64,000 nucleotides of DNA, taken from Heterostelium album PN500 (taxonomy: Eukaryota > Evosea > Eumycetozoa > Acytosteliales > Acytosteliaceae). The notes beneath the pieces were generated by a model, which saw only the letters and a list, made by a program, of their open reading frames with translations, searched no databases and was not told the origin of the DNA. Below, in pieces: positions 13,522 through 25,751 of this stretch (position 1 is the stretch's first letter; each line of letters starts with the position of its first letter). The stretch covers positions 310,001-374,000 of the forward strand of contig NW_008805067.1 in assembly GCF_000004825.1 (NCBI RefSeq). The letters are read 5' to 3'. Made by a program: the position numbers and the translations under genes.

Positions 13522-16500
13522 TTAAATGATATGATTCTTCTTGGCAATCTTTCTGACATGATCGATAGTAATCAACTCTACTTGATTCTCATCAGATTTA
13601 GTTGTTGCTGTTGCACTGCTGGCTTTGGATACCTTTTTCTTGTTTGTTGAACCATTGGCTTTGAGCTGTGCTGAATTAACTTGATATTCAGCATGATTAT
13701 CGGATTTCATGATAGCCTGATAGATTGAACTCTTATCGTAAGAGGTGTTGGCAGGAGAGGACGATGCACTCTTACGCTTTGGGACTTTGATTCCACGTGA
13801 TCTGAGTGAGTATGAGGCACGATAGATTGCTTCTTCCTTGGCAATGTGAGGCATCTTTAATTGCCACATTTCAATCTCCTTCAATACCTCCTCGGCAATG
13901 GTGTCCAGTAGAATCGATGCCTTGGCACTACCGGTGATGATCTCAGTGAGTTCCGAAGCGTTGTTGAGCAGGACGAATCTTCCCTCAGAGAGATCGGCAA
14001 TGGCATTCAATGTCTCATAGGTCTGAGAATCTCCACGACACATCACAGTGTAGAAAGTGACACCGCCTTGCACCAACTGACGGACCGACGCGATAAGGTC
14101 GTGACCACACGGACAACCTTGTGGGAATGAATCACCACTTCCTGAGAATCCATGTGGTGGAGCGTCACCAATCACAATACACACCTTGGTCGAGCTCTTT
14201 GCGAAATCCAACTTGGTCACCTCGTAGAATCCATCTGCCATTGCCTCTGGATGGTCTGCACCACCGTGAACAACTACAGAGTCCAATCCTCTACGTAGCT
14301 CTGGAATATCGCTTGTGAACTTAAAGACTTTACACACTGATTTGCTGTGGTCAGAGTTTGGAGTGTGGTCGTTGTAGAACACCATGGCGACACGCACCTC
14401 AATGGAACCAATGGAAACGATATCATCAACGATATTCTGGATCTCTTGCTTCACCTTGGCAATCTCAGATCCCATAGAACCAGTGTCATCGACGACAAAT
14501 ACCAAGTCCAACTTACGAATATCCTTGACATTCATGAATCTTGTCCAGTGTTGTGGATTCATAGTGCACTTTCTCCACAACTTTGACACCAAAGAACAGT
14601 TCTTGAGGACCTCCAAATCCTCAACGTAGGAGAACAATGTATTGACATCGTACTCTGTCAAAGTTCCAAATTCTCTTTCGAATTTGATATTACCAACTTT
14701 GAAAATCTCTTGACTGCCAGCAGCCGACTCAACAGACTTGCTGTTGTTATTGTTTTCAACCTCAGATTGCTCCTTGATTGTCTTCAGCTCGGTTGTGGTC
14801 TTGAACAAATTGACATTTGATTTCATACGGTTGACAATCGACTCGAATTGTTGGAAGATAGCAATATCAGAGTTGGAGGATGGCAGCAACTTTTCGATTT
14901 GGCCGATCGACTCTTGAAGTTGCTCATACTGCTCTACACCATTCGAATACTTGATCTTATTGACAACTTCAGTGATGATCGATATCATGTCACGCTTGTT
15001 GGTGAGCTCCAATAGCTTGTCAACCAACTCCTGGTTCTTGTTGTCGTCGATGAGCGATCCCTCGACAAACTTTGCCAAAATATCGAGGATATGTACCAAT
15101 GTTTCGTAGGTGTACGATTCAACAAAGAATTTATCGCTATTAACGAATCCATAGAAATACTTCTCACCAAACAACTTTATCATATACTCAAATGCATCCA
15201 TCTGATGTGAGAAGCTGTCACTGTGGCAGGAGAGAGTGGTAATTAAATCGTCGATCTTGGTGACATCGGGACGATTCTTGTCCAAACAGAATTGAAGTGG
15301 AACGATTCCTGCCTCCTTGAGCTGTGTTGTCATTTGTCCCTCTTCGTTCTGACGCAAGAACGATACGAATACCAACTTACAATTGGGTGCAACTTTGGCA
15401 ATGTACTCCTGGTACAACTTTAGGAAGTTGTAGGATTTATAGTTGGAATTCTCTTCTTCGTCCGTTACCATCACCAAGTAACGGAGAACCTGGCCGTTCT
15501 CATAGATTGGATAGAGACCAGCAGCTGGCGAGGTGGAACCAGATCCCTGAATGATGTTGGCAACATTGAAGACATCGGTCAACGATGTTGGATCGAGTGG
15601 AGCCCACAACGGTGCATGGTTAAAGAATCTTAGAGATGCGTTATCGGTCAACGATGTTACCAAAGAAGCGATAATAGTGGAGATCTTAATGGCTACGTCC
15701 ATGGAGTTGGAGGCGTCACCCAGAGTCATCAAGGGTGGTGGCAATGCAATTCTCTTGGAGAACACTGCGAATGCATTACGAATAATCGGGAGAATATCTC
15801 TGAACAATGGGATTCCTTGTTGTTGGAAATGGATGGCTCTCTCCAACAGAGTTCCAAGTGAGATTGCTCCCAATTCGTTGTTGGCAAGACGACGTGCAAT
15901 GGCATTGTCCACGTCGAAACTGGCAAGCTCGTGATACCACCAGAGAACAATCGAGAGATCTTCGTAGTTGGCAATGATCAATCGTAGTTCGTCCGACATT
16001 GTCGATGGATCGATACGCTTACGGATATAAGAGTACGATGGCTTGTATTTTACAATCAATTGCTTCAATTGCTCGTCTGACAAATCAGTTGGAGCGAATG
16101 CATTGATCGATTCACCGGTGTGTTCCTTGTTGTAGCAACTTGGAAGGAACCAATCGGCTTGGAAGTCCTTTGCAGAGAGATGGAGCAAATCAGCCATTTC
16201 ACGCCATACCTCCTTTGGCTGACCCAAAGCAAAGTACTCAAGAGCCTTCTCTGGGAATGTCTTTAACCACTTCTTGAACATCTTGATGATATTACCAGAC
16301 AAACTACCGTTGGATCCATGTTTCTTTGCCTGCTCGATCTTTGTCTCCATTGCCTTGATAGAACTCTCGTAGTTTGCCTCAAAGATCTTCTCTCTTTGTT
16401 TCTTCTCAAGCGGAGTAAGTTTACCGCTCTTCAACTTCTCCTTGAACTTCTTCTTCTCACCATCTTCTTTATCACCATCGGCACCCTTACCCTTACCCTT

Positions 16501-19500
16501 TCCTTTACCTCTACCTTTACCTTTTCCTTTACCTTTAGCTGCTCCCTTTGGCTTTACTTCTTTCTTCTCGGCTGGGGTGGTGCTAGTGGTGGTAGTAGTT
16601 GATTGCTCATCTTTCTTCTCACTGTCGTCATTATTATTATTATTCTCATCCTTTTGAATTTCCTTCTTCTTTGCCAAGTACTCTTCGGATGCTTTCTTCA
16701 ATCTCTCTAGTCTCTGGTCATGATTTAGCTTGCACTTTTCCAACTTCATCTGCAATTGTCTAACCATACGACCAGAATCCAATACCTTGATTGCCTTTGA
16801 CACCTCCTTGAAACCATATTTCTTGTTGTACAGAATTAACTGTGCAAAAGTATAGAGTTTACACTCAAAGGCAGCACAAAGTACATTGATCTTAACCTTT
16901 GACACCAAGTCAATGGAGTTGAGCAACATCAAGTAGACCGGAATGAATTTGTCCTTAACATAGCTATTCTGTAGCATACGTACAGCCTCTGGAATTGTCA
17001 GTTCACCAGATACCAACTTATCTTTGAACTCTAACAGCTCTTCACTATCTTTAATAGAACTATCGCTGTTGTTATTGTTGTTGTTGTTGTTTACCAAATC
17101 ACTATCCATTGAGAGTACTTTGTTGGCAGCGGCAATGTCAGCAGGTCTTGAAAGAACATCCTTATTGAGTGAGTTGAACAGCTTGTCGAGGAACTCAACC
17201 GATTGTTGACGTTGGAGTGAGTTGAATGTCTTGATTGCCTCTTCGACAAACGAAACGAGTGAGTTCAACTCACATTGCTTTGTAACAACGAGCAACTGCT
17301 TCAAATTCTCATTGATCATTTGAAGACAGTTTGACTCATTGAATACTCTTGCCTTGAAGAACGACAAGTTTGCATCGTCAGCAGGTAACTTCTTCAAGTA
17401 GAAACCAAATAGATTTCTAAGAATCATCAAAACAATCTCTGAATTGAATGAATAGCTAAACAAGTTCTTCTTATTCTCAGAGATATACTTTGAGAAGAAT
17501 TTGTTATCAAACAAATTGAATACCTTTGTTAACAATTCATGTTGAGCTAATAATAATAATAATAATAATAAGTTAATGTTAGTTAGTTATTTTTGTTTCT
17601 TATACATTATTATTCTTAAACATACTTTTGAATAATGGAGATTCACAAGAGAGTGCAGTTAGCATTTGATCGATCTTGGTTACATCTGGTTTTGAACGAT
17701 CCAATACTATCTGGATTGGATCGATTTGATGGTTTCTCTTGAGTTGTGTGACCATGTAACCTTTGGCATTGGAACGAAGGAATGATACAAACACTGGTTT
17801 GCAATCGGGAGCGACTTCACGACGATACTTGTCAAACATGGCTGCAAACTCCATGCGATCAACCGATTGATTCTCTTCCTCGTCGGTTACAACTACGACA
17901 TATTTTAATGGCTTCTTCTCATCGAGATATGGCTTCAATGAAATGGCTGGTGCAGTTCCACCTTCGGCAGTGACAAGTGATGTCAACTTGAACAGTTGAC
18001 CAATGGAAGATGGTGGCACCGGTGCCTCCATGTCCTCGGTGTTGAAGAACGACAATCTCGATCCCTCCGATAGATTCGACACCAAGTAACCAATGATGGT
18101 TGCCAATCTAATGGCAATGTCCATCGAACCGGAACGGTCACCAAACACGGCAATGGGTGGAGGCAGCGAGAATCTTGTGGCAAACTTGGTCAACTTGGTG
18201 AGAGTTGCCTTCAAGAGTGAATCAAAGATTGGTTTCATTGCCGGATTGCTATCTTCAGTCAGTGACATTGTCTTTTCAATCAAGGTTCCATAGGCAAGTG
18301 TCAAGTCACCGGTGTTGACACGTTGCACAACCAATTGGTTGATACCCTTGACATCCTTGAACTCGTGGAACCACCATAGAACCAAGTTGATATCTTCGTA
18401 TTGTGCGATCTGCATTTTCAGAGGTTTCAACTCGTCCTCTGTCAAACGCTTACGCAAGAAGCTGTAGGGTGGACGATGCTTCTCCAACAGCGGAACATAG
18501 TTTACCAGTTCGCCAGCGTCGGCACGTGACTTGGCGTCGTCAAAGTCGTGAACGGACGATCCCTCGGGAGCAGCCTTTCCAAACATGAACTCAAGGAACC
18601 ATGGGATCTGGAAGTCCGATGGCGACAAGTGGAGGAGATCGGCCAACTCCTTCCAAGTCTCCTTGGGTTGACCCAAAGCAAAGTACTCGAGAGTCTTTGG
18701 TGTGATAGTCTTGAACCAGTTCTTAAAGATACGTGAAACACTACCACATAGGGAAGCAGTGCAGAACAGCTGCTCCAACTCTGTTATCTTACGTTCCATA
18801 TTGGACTTTGATCTCTCATAGCACTTTTTGAATTTTGCTTCACGTTTGACTTTATCTACACTCTTCTGTACCTCAACTGGCAACAGAGCTTTTGATTCCT
18901 CGGTGACAGTTGCCTCTACTGTTGCTGTCTTAGTGTTTCTCTTCTTTTCATTGATAGCCTTCTTCTTATTATTCTTTTCATTATTGTTGTTGTTCTTCTT
19001 CTCCTTCTTCTTTCCTTTCTCAGTATCCTTCTTCTCTACTGATTCTTTTTCCTCTTCTTTCTTTTCGACTATATTTACATTGCTGTTGTTATTATTATTA
19101 TTATCATCTTGATCAACAACATCCTTCTTCTTTTCTTCCTCTTTCTTTTTCAAGTACTCATCAGAGATTGCCTTGATTCTCTTTTGACGCTCAGCCTCCT
19201 TGGTTATCATGGCATCGTACTTCTTTCTCAAGGCTTTCAAAGCACGTTTGGAATCCAAAATCTTGATACATTTGAGGATCTCAACAAATGTAAATCTTTC
19301 GGTTTCAAGTAATGATTTTGCAAGATCATAAAACTTGTTCTCAAAGCATCCAACTAAAAACAATACCTTTGTTGTTGAATGTAGATCTATAATAAATTAA
19401 ATATAAAGAAATGTTAATAATTATAAATTGTTTGTTTTTTTATAGATTTTTGGTGTAAACATACCAGTTGTAGTTAATAAAATATAAAAAGTTACAATAA

Positions 19501-19651
19501 ATTCATCCTTTAAGGGTGATTTAAAAATTTGGTTGGCATTTGACAATGTTAGTTTCGATGAAAGTAAAACATGTTTAATATCATCGACACCATTGATTGA
19601 AATACCCTCTTCAGTGTTGTTGATGTTGTTTTCTTCTGATACTTCTATCAT
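13522..19651 (-). CDS. Giant tandem-module von Willebrand A domain protein, three vWA domains
   Basis: Three exons (19651-19465, 19386-17626, 17546-13522) join in frame to 1,990 residues. Two homologous modules follow each other. Each has a helical start, a charged Lys/Glu region (module 2 has a GKGKG run), a conserved helical block beginning LEYFALGQPKE, and a vWA domain with intact metal-site residues: FGDRSGSMD (Asp479) and LGDASNSMD (Asp1260), each followed by VTDEEEN. The helix-plus-vWA order recalls TROVE/Ro60-type proteins, but I cannot assign it to TROVE. After module 2 comes a different vWA (about 1660-1860) with VVDDTGSMGS, similar to the vWA of dictyostelid vWA/alpha-kinase proteins but without a kinase. 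No signal peptide is seen, so it is probably cytosolic. The second intron sits between the modules, and the joined sequence (LFK-TQHELL) aligns with the equivalent point in module 2, which supports one gene over two. Confidence 0.8.
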
Positions 19652-20211
19652 TGTTTAAAAAGTTTATTTATATAAAAAAAAATGTAATAAATTAAAACTT
19701 TATGAATTTAATTATTTTTGAATTGAGTTGACTTTAGATGATTCGACAAATCTTGATCTAATGTTGTAAAAATAAAAAAAACAAGATATTTATTTTTTCA
19801 ATGAAATGTGTGAAAAAGGTTCTTGTCTTTAAATCTGATTGATTCGATTGCTAGTTATTAAATTTAATTTAAATTATTTGTTTAAATTTTTAATATTTAC
19901 TATGATAATTATTTTATTTTAACTCATTGATTTCAATGTCTTTATATGGTTCAATTATTTAAAAGAAAATAAAAATTTATTAAAAATTGAGAATAACATC
20001 ATAATAATCTGTGAAGTTTCAATTTTTTTTATGAACTTTTTCTCAAAAACCCTGTGTTTCAGATGAAAAAAAAAATGAATGAAATTTTGATGATCGCTCC
20101 CTGAATTCAATTACAATTGGAACCAAAAAAAAAAAAAACAATGGCAAAGCTTGTTGATGTTTCAACCGACAATTATAAAAAAAAAATACTAATGATTATT
20201 ATCTATCTGAT
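19652..20211. other. Intergenic, AT-rich
   Basis: Promoter side of the vWA gene and 3' flank of the F-box gene, both on the minus strand. Nothing else was recognised. Confidence 0.55.
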
Positions 20212-21746
20212 TTATTGATCCTCCAGTGTTGATGTATTTGATTTTGTTAGATGCTGTAGAATGGAAATCAGAGATTGTGAAATGTTCGGACAGAGCGCAA
20301 GATTGATATTCATTTTACTGAGTTTTTCATTGCCTAGTTTAAATAGAGTTTGAACAACTCTTTCTGATAAATTAGCTGCGGCAATAATTAAATAATATTA
20401 TTATGAATGAGTATTATTAGAAATGAATGATTAATTTGATAAGGTTTGTTAAAGTATACTTACAACAATTGATTGCATATAATACTTCTAAATTTAAATT
20501 GTCTAGTGCGTTCAAGAGACAATCGTCGTCGACAGAGGTTCTCGAAAGAAAGAGAATGCGAAGTCGTTTGCAACGAGATATCACTTGGTTGATTGAGTGG
20601 GAGCTGAGATTTTTGCAGCGACTGACATTGAGTTGGAACAGCTCCAGACAGTTGATGGAGATCGCTTCGAGAGCGGTGTCGTCGATGTTCACGCAACCAC
20701 CGACATCGATCGATCCCAAGTGTGGACAAGCCATGAAAATCGATGCCATCGTATCGGAGCTGAGATCACGGAGGTTGTCTCGCACTGAATATCACTAGAT
20801 TCTGACAGCTCGTTCCAAACTGGCGGATTGCCGCGTCCGACAAATGAGTGAGATGATTCAGTCCGATGATTCGTAGTTTGGCGCGAATCGACGGTGTATT
20901 CGACATTCTTACGATCGATTGATCGGTCATCTTGTAGCAACGACCGAGTCCGAGCGACTCCATTTGTGGTGTGAATTCGCAGACGGCGCGCAGAGTCCGG
21001 TCGCCGACGTGCGGCATCTCGCCAACACACAGACACCGAAGTTTCGTCGCCATCTGGATGACACGAGCAAACGCTTCGTCTGTTATGCTGTCGGATTTGC
21101 AGCGGCGAGTGACCAGCTTGGTCAGGGTTGGACTGAAGCGGTCGACCAGTAGGGTCAGCGAGTCCAAGCGGATGTCGCTGCACCCGCTCAGATCGAGCAC
21201 TTCAACGCGCTGATACCGCTGACTCATATCGACAAAGAACTGTTGGGTGCGCATATCAAACTGATTGGAGATATTCAATTGAGCATCCTTTGTTTTCAAC
21301 AGATTCCTATTGTGTCGCTGAAAGATCGGTGGTGACTTGTCAGCGCCAAGTCCAGGAATTAAAAATCCATAGTTTGATATCAGATTGTTTACTATCGATT
21401 CTAAACTTGATATTTTCTTTTTATGTTGATTTGAAGATGATGATGACGATGACGATAACGATGATGAAGAGCTAGTTGTTTGTTCCAGAAACTCTTCATT
21501 ATCTTGTAGATTGTTGTTGTTTTTATTTCCAGACTTTCTCTTGAGTGATTGTATAGACATTTTCATCTTTGTACTAAGATGCGTAAAGTGATGATGTGAT
21601 TTGGAAAGATCGATTGTGTGCCAGAGTGCATTGATGATCTTATTCCACTCGTGTGATACCATACATAGAATTGAGAGTGTCGACTGATTCAAATGATGAA
21701 GAATCTTATCTATTATTTCAATTGGAAGTGATATCAATGTTAAATG

Positions 21747-21781
<35 letters not shown>

Positions 21782-22058
21782 TACTACTATCATTATAACT
21801 ACTATTATTATTATTATTATCATCAAAATCAATATCTTGATCATCTATTCCATTCTCATCACTTAGAACTAGATTACTATTGATTTCATTTATGAGAATG
21901 GATGTTGTAGAAGTTGACGATGTCGAAGTTAATGAAGATGAAGGTGAAGACGCCGAGTTTGAGTCGACTTCATCGTCAGCCGATGATGCTGACTGTGATT
22001 TTAATAGTTTATTACTTACATCAGTAGTACTGGCAACGCCAACAACCACTGAATTCAT
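20212..22058 (-). CDS. F-box / leucine-rich repeat protein with an apparent frame break
   Basis: Residues 1-105 are Ser/Asn-rich low complexity. An F-box follows (about 107-150: LISLPIEIIDKILHHL through LCMVSHEWNKIINALW). After a Ser-rich insert comes a run of cysteine-containing LRRs (VLDLSGCSDIRLDSLTLLV; SLGLGRCYKMTDQSI). Such proteins usually serve as substrate receptors of SCF ubiquitin ligases. At about 20780-20790 the reading frame ends, while the next frame continues the repeats without loss (LRDLSSDTMASIFMACPHLG). No intron fits there, so this is a one-base slip, a sequencing error or a mutation. After that, a normal intron (20463-20376) leads to a last exon, 20375-20212, ending ...TSTLEDQ. 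With the break corrected the LRR series is continuous. Confidence 0.75.
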
Positions 22059-22649
22059 CCTATCTCTCTAATGTCTATCTATCTCTCTCTCTATATAAAA
22101 TATATCTATTTAAATATCTATCTGTTTTTTTATCTAATATTATAATTACAACTTTTATTATTAATTATTACTAATTTTATTTTTTCAATCATTCAAAATT
22201 GAGTTAATAGGTAAGTTGATTTTAGTTCTCGAATTGAATGAATGAAAACAAATTAAAATCAAAATAATGAATTGATGTTTTTTTAATTGAGGTTCGATTT
22301 AGGTGGTGTGGTGTCAAAAAAATTAAAAAAAATCAATTGTAAAAATTTTAATTAAAATAAATTAGATACTTCTTTTATCAAATCATGGTCTACCATGCAC
22401 CAGGGTAATCAATCGATGGTTTGATGTATAGTCAAATATGTAAATATAGTTGATATGAGATGCCTATAATAGACTTTTTTACAATTTTGTTGTTCTCATG
22501 CCCATTGAAAAAAAATCAAGATCATTATATCGATCATTTTACCAAAAACAGAAGTGTCATTATTCTAAAAATCGAGACATGAGATTTGGTCCAATCAAAA
22601 CTTCAAAAATAAAATAAAAATAAAAATAAAAATTTAGTTTTTTTTTTTC
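22059..22649. other. Intergenic, AT-rich
   Basis: Upstream of the F-box gene and downstream of the low-complexity gene, both on the minus strand. CT-repeat and A/T tracts only. Confidence 0.55.
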
Positions 22650-22737
22650 CTATTTTTTATTGTTTGTTGTAACAACATTGTTATTTTTATTATTATTATT
22701 AGTAGTCGTAGTAGTCGTTGGTTGTGATGGTGTCTTC

Positions 22738-22770
<33 letters not shown>

Positions 22771-24627
22771 AATAGTTGATTTTTAATGAATGTGAGCTCT
22801 TCAATTGCAAAGTCATATCTCTTTTGATTTTGATTGGCATTCTCCATGACAACTTGATATTGATTACCGATCTGTTGAAATATCTTTAGTATCTCTCCAA
22901 GCCAGCTCGACTCTTGTACCTCGAAAGTATTCTTAAAGGTTTCGATCTTTTCTATTAATTTGTACATATTGGCGATTTCACTCTGAAGATTTTCCGGATC
23001 GAATTGTGGTTGTTTTGGTTGCGGAGGTAATATTACCGTTGCTGTTGGTGTTGCTATTGGTGTTACTATTGGTAGTGTATCTGTCTGAGTACCTCTTGAT
23101 TCTGTTTGTGGTGGTGTTGGTGTTGGTGTTGTTGTTTTTTTGTTGTTGGTTTGAAGAGTTTCTCAATGATTGCCTTTGTCCTTTTCTCCCTCTCCCTGTC
23201 TTTCTCCTTCTCCTTCTCTTTCTCTTTTTCTTTCTCTTTCTCAGACTCTGTTTTTGTAGATGTATGGGGTTTTGCTGCAACTACAGGTGGTTGTTTGTGG
23301 ATTGTAGAGGTTGGTGGTGGTGTTGTTGTTGATGAAGATGATTTCTTTCCGGTTTCTAAGAATCTAACAATAGTTTTGGTCAACTTTGATTTCCTTTGGT
23401 CATAGTATGGTATATCATTCTTTTTACAAAATTGTTGAAGTATCTCCAATGAGAAGAAGTCGTATAGCTGATCTCTGGTCAAACCTTTTACGATCTTGCT
23501 CACTGGTGGTGATATGTATTTGCCATCTTTATCTTTTTGTCTACCAAATGAATTTGGCTCCTCTTCTTCATCTGATTCATCATGTTCCTTTGCTTTTCTC
23601 TTTTTGGTGGTGCTGTTGCTGGTTGCTGACTTTGGCTTTACCTTGTTAAGTGAATCTGATGCTTTTGTTGTGGTAGTGGTAGTGGTGTTGGAAAGGTTGT
23701 TGGATGGTGTTGACTTTAATGTTGGACTTGTAGACACAGTAGGTGTAGGTGTTTGAGTTGAAATCGATGGGTTTAGAGTAGTTTTGTTTAAAGTTAATTT
23801 TGAGTCTATGAGTGACGCATATACATTTGATTTTGGTGTTGTAGAATTTGTACTTGAGCTTGTTGTTGTTGTCTTTGGCGTTTCTTTAGGTGATGGTGCT
23901 GTTGTCTTTGGTGTTTGTGTAGATGTTTTTGTTAATATAGGTGCTGATGGATTTGGTGTTTCTATAGGTGATGATATTGTTGTTGTTGTTGTTGTTGTTG
24001 TCTCTGGTGTTTCTATAGGTGCTGATATTGTTGTTGTTATTATCTTTGGTGTTTCTATAGGTGATGTTGTTGCATTTGGTGTCTGTATAGGTGGTGTTGT
24101 TGTTGTTTTTGTTGTTGTATTCGGCATTGTTGTTGAATTTGGTGTCTGGATTGGTGATGATGTTGTTGTATTCGTTATAGGTCCTGATTGTCTTGATTTT
24201 TTAAGTCGAGGATCAGATGGAGGTGATTTAGGTTGTTGTCGTACCGAATTAACTTGCAATAGTTGCTGCTGTTGTGTTTGAGGTAATAGTTGTGGTGATT
24301 GTTGTGGCGATTGTTGTGGTGATTGTTGTGGTGGCGATTGTTGTTGTGGTTGCTGTGGCTGTTGTTGTTGTTGTTGAGGTGAAACGGCATGTGATATTGA
24401 TTGTGTGATTACTGGTGTGATTTGGATCTGCTGCTGCTGCTGTTGTTGCTGTTGTTGTTGTTGTTGTTGTTGTGGTTGCTGTGCAGGTGATTGAAGTTGT
24501 ATTTGTGATTGAGGAGAAACAGCATGTGATTTTGATTGTGCGAACGGTGGTACAATTTGGAACTGTATTTTCTGTGATTCATGAACATATGTCATGTTCT
24601 GTTGTTGCTGTTGTTGTTGTTGTTGTT

Positions 24628-24658
<31 letters not shown>

Positions 24659-25694
24659 TAATAGTTGTTGTTGCTGTTGTTGCTGCTGTAATAGTTGTTG
24701 CTGCTGTTGTTGTAGTAAATGTTGTTGCTGTTGCTGTTGTAGTTGTTGCTGCTGATGTTGCAACTGCAACTGTGATTGTGCGTCTAGATATTGCTGTATT
24801 TGTGGCTTTATCTGTTGTTGTTCTGGAACAGCTGGTAGTTTGCATGGTGCTGTTGCTGGTAATCTTAATTGCTGTGGCTGTTGTGGCTGTTGTGGTGGTT
24901 TAATTGTTAGCGGCAGCTGATTGATATGGCTTTGATGGATGTTTGGTTGATTGTAAATGGTGGCTTGAGGTATATGTGCATTGGTATATATTGGTGTCAT
25001 ATTATGCCATGTTGTTGGTTGTTGTTGTTGCTGTTGTATTGGTGGATTCGATACAGTTGGTGTTATTGTTGTTGTTGTTGTTATTGGAATAGGTGTATTT
25101 GCTCTAAGTAAATTATAGGTATATAATTGATGATTTGAATATGGGACACCAGTCGGAGTTGAAGCTATTGGTTTCGAGTAGTATGTGTCAGTGTCATAGA
25201 TGCCACTATATACACTACCAACCAAATTCTTGTTTGGGTCGTACCTAAGATTGGATTGTAAAGGTTTTGGTGTGTTAGTGGTAGTCTTATTGTGCATACT
25301 TCTAATCATATCGTACAGTGCAGATGTTTGTACTGTTTGTGTTGGTAGTACTGGTGGCGGTGGTGGTGGTGGTGTTGATATCACTTGCTTTGTTTGTGGA
25401 GGTGCGGTATTCATTGTAGTGGCAGTGGCAGTGGTTGTTGTTGTAGTTGTTGTATTGAATGGCAGTCCTGACTTTTGATATGCTAATGCCGCTGCTGCTG
25501 CTGCTGTTACAGTTGTTGCTGCTGGCTTTGGAGTGAATGTTATTGTTGCTGCAGGAGTAGGTGTAGACTTTGATGTTGTTATTTTAAAGAAATCAGTTAC
25601 CGAATCGAGTATCGATTTCGGTGTTGGTATCACCAGCGTTGAGTATTGAGGTAAATCTTTTGGTATTGCGCCTGGAACTGAGAGTGGTTTTTGT

Positions 25695-25751
<57 letters not shown>

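Noticed and set aside
17600-17625. A separate gene ending at 17600 with ...FKNNNV
   Set aside because: The stop lies past a better GTATGT donor at 17625; splicing there keeps frame and aligns with the second module, so a single gene is preferred.
24579-24845. Ala/Thr-rich and Val-rich frames in the polyGln region
   Set aside because: Frame-shifted readings of (CAA/CAG)n give such runs automatically.
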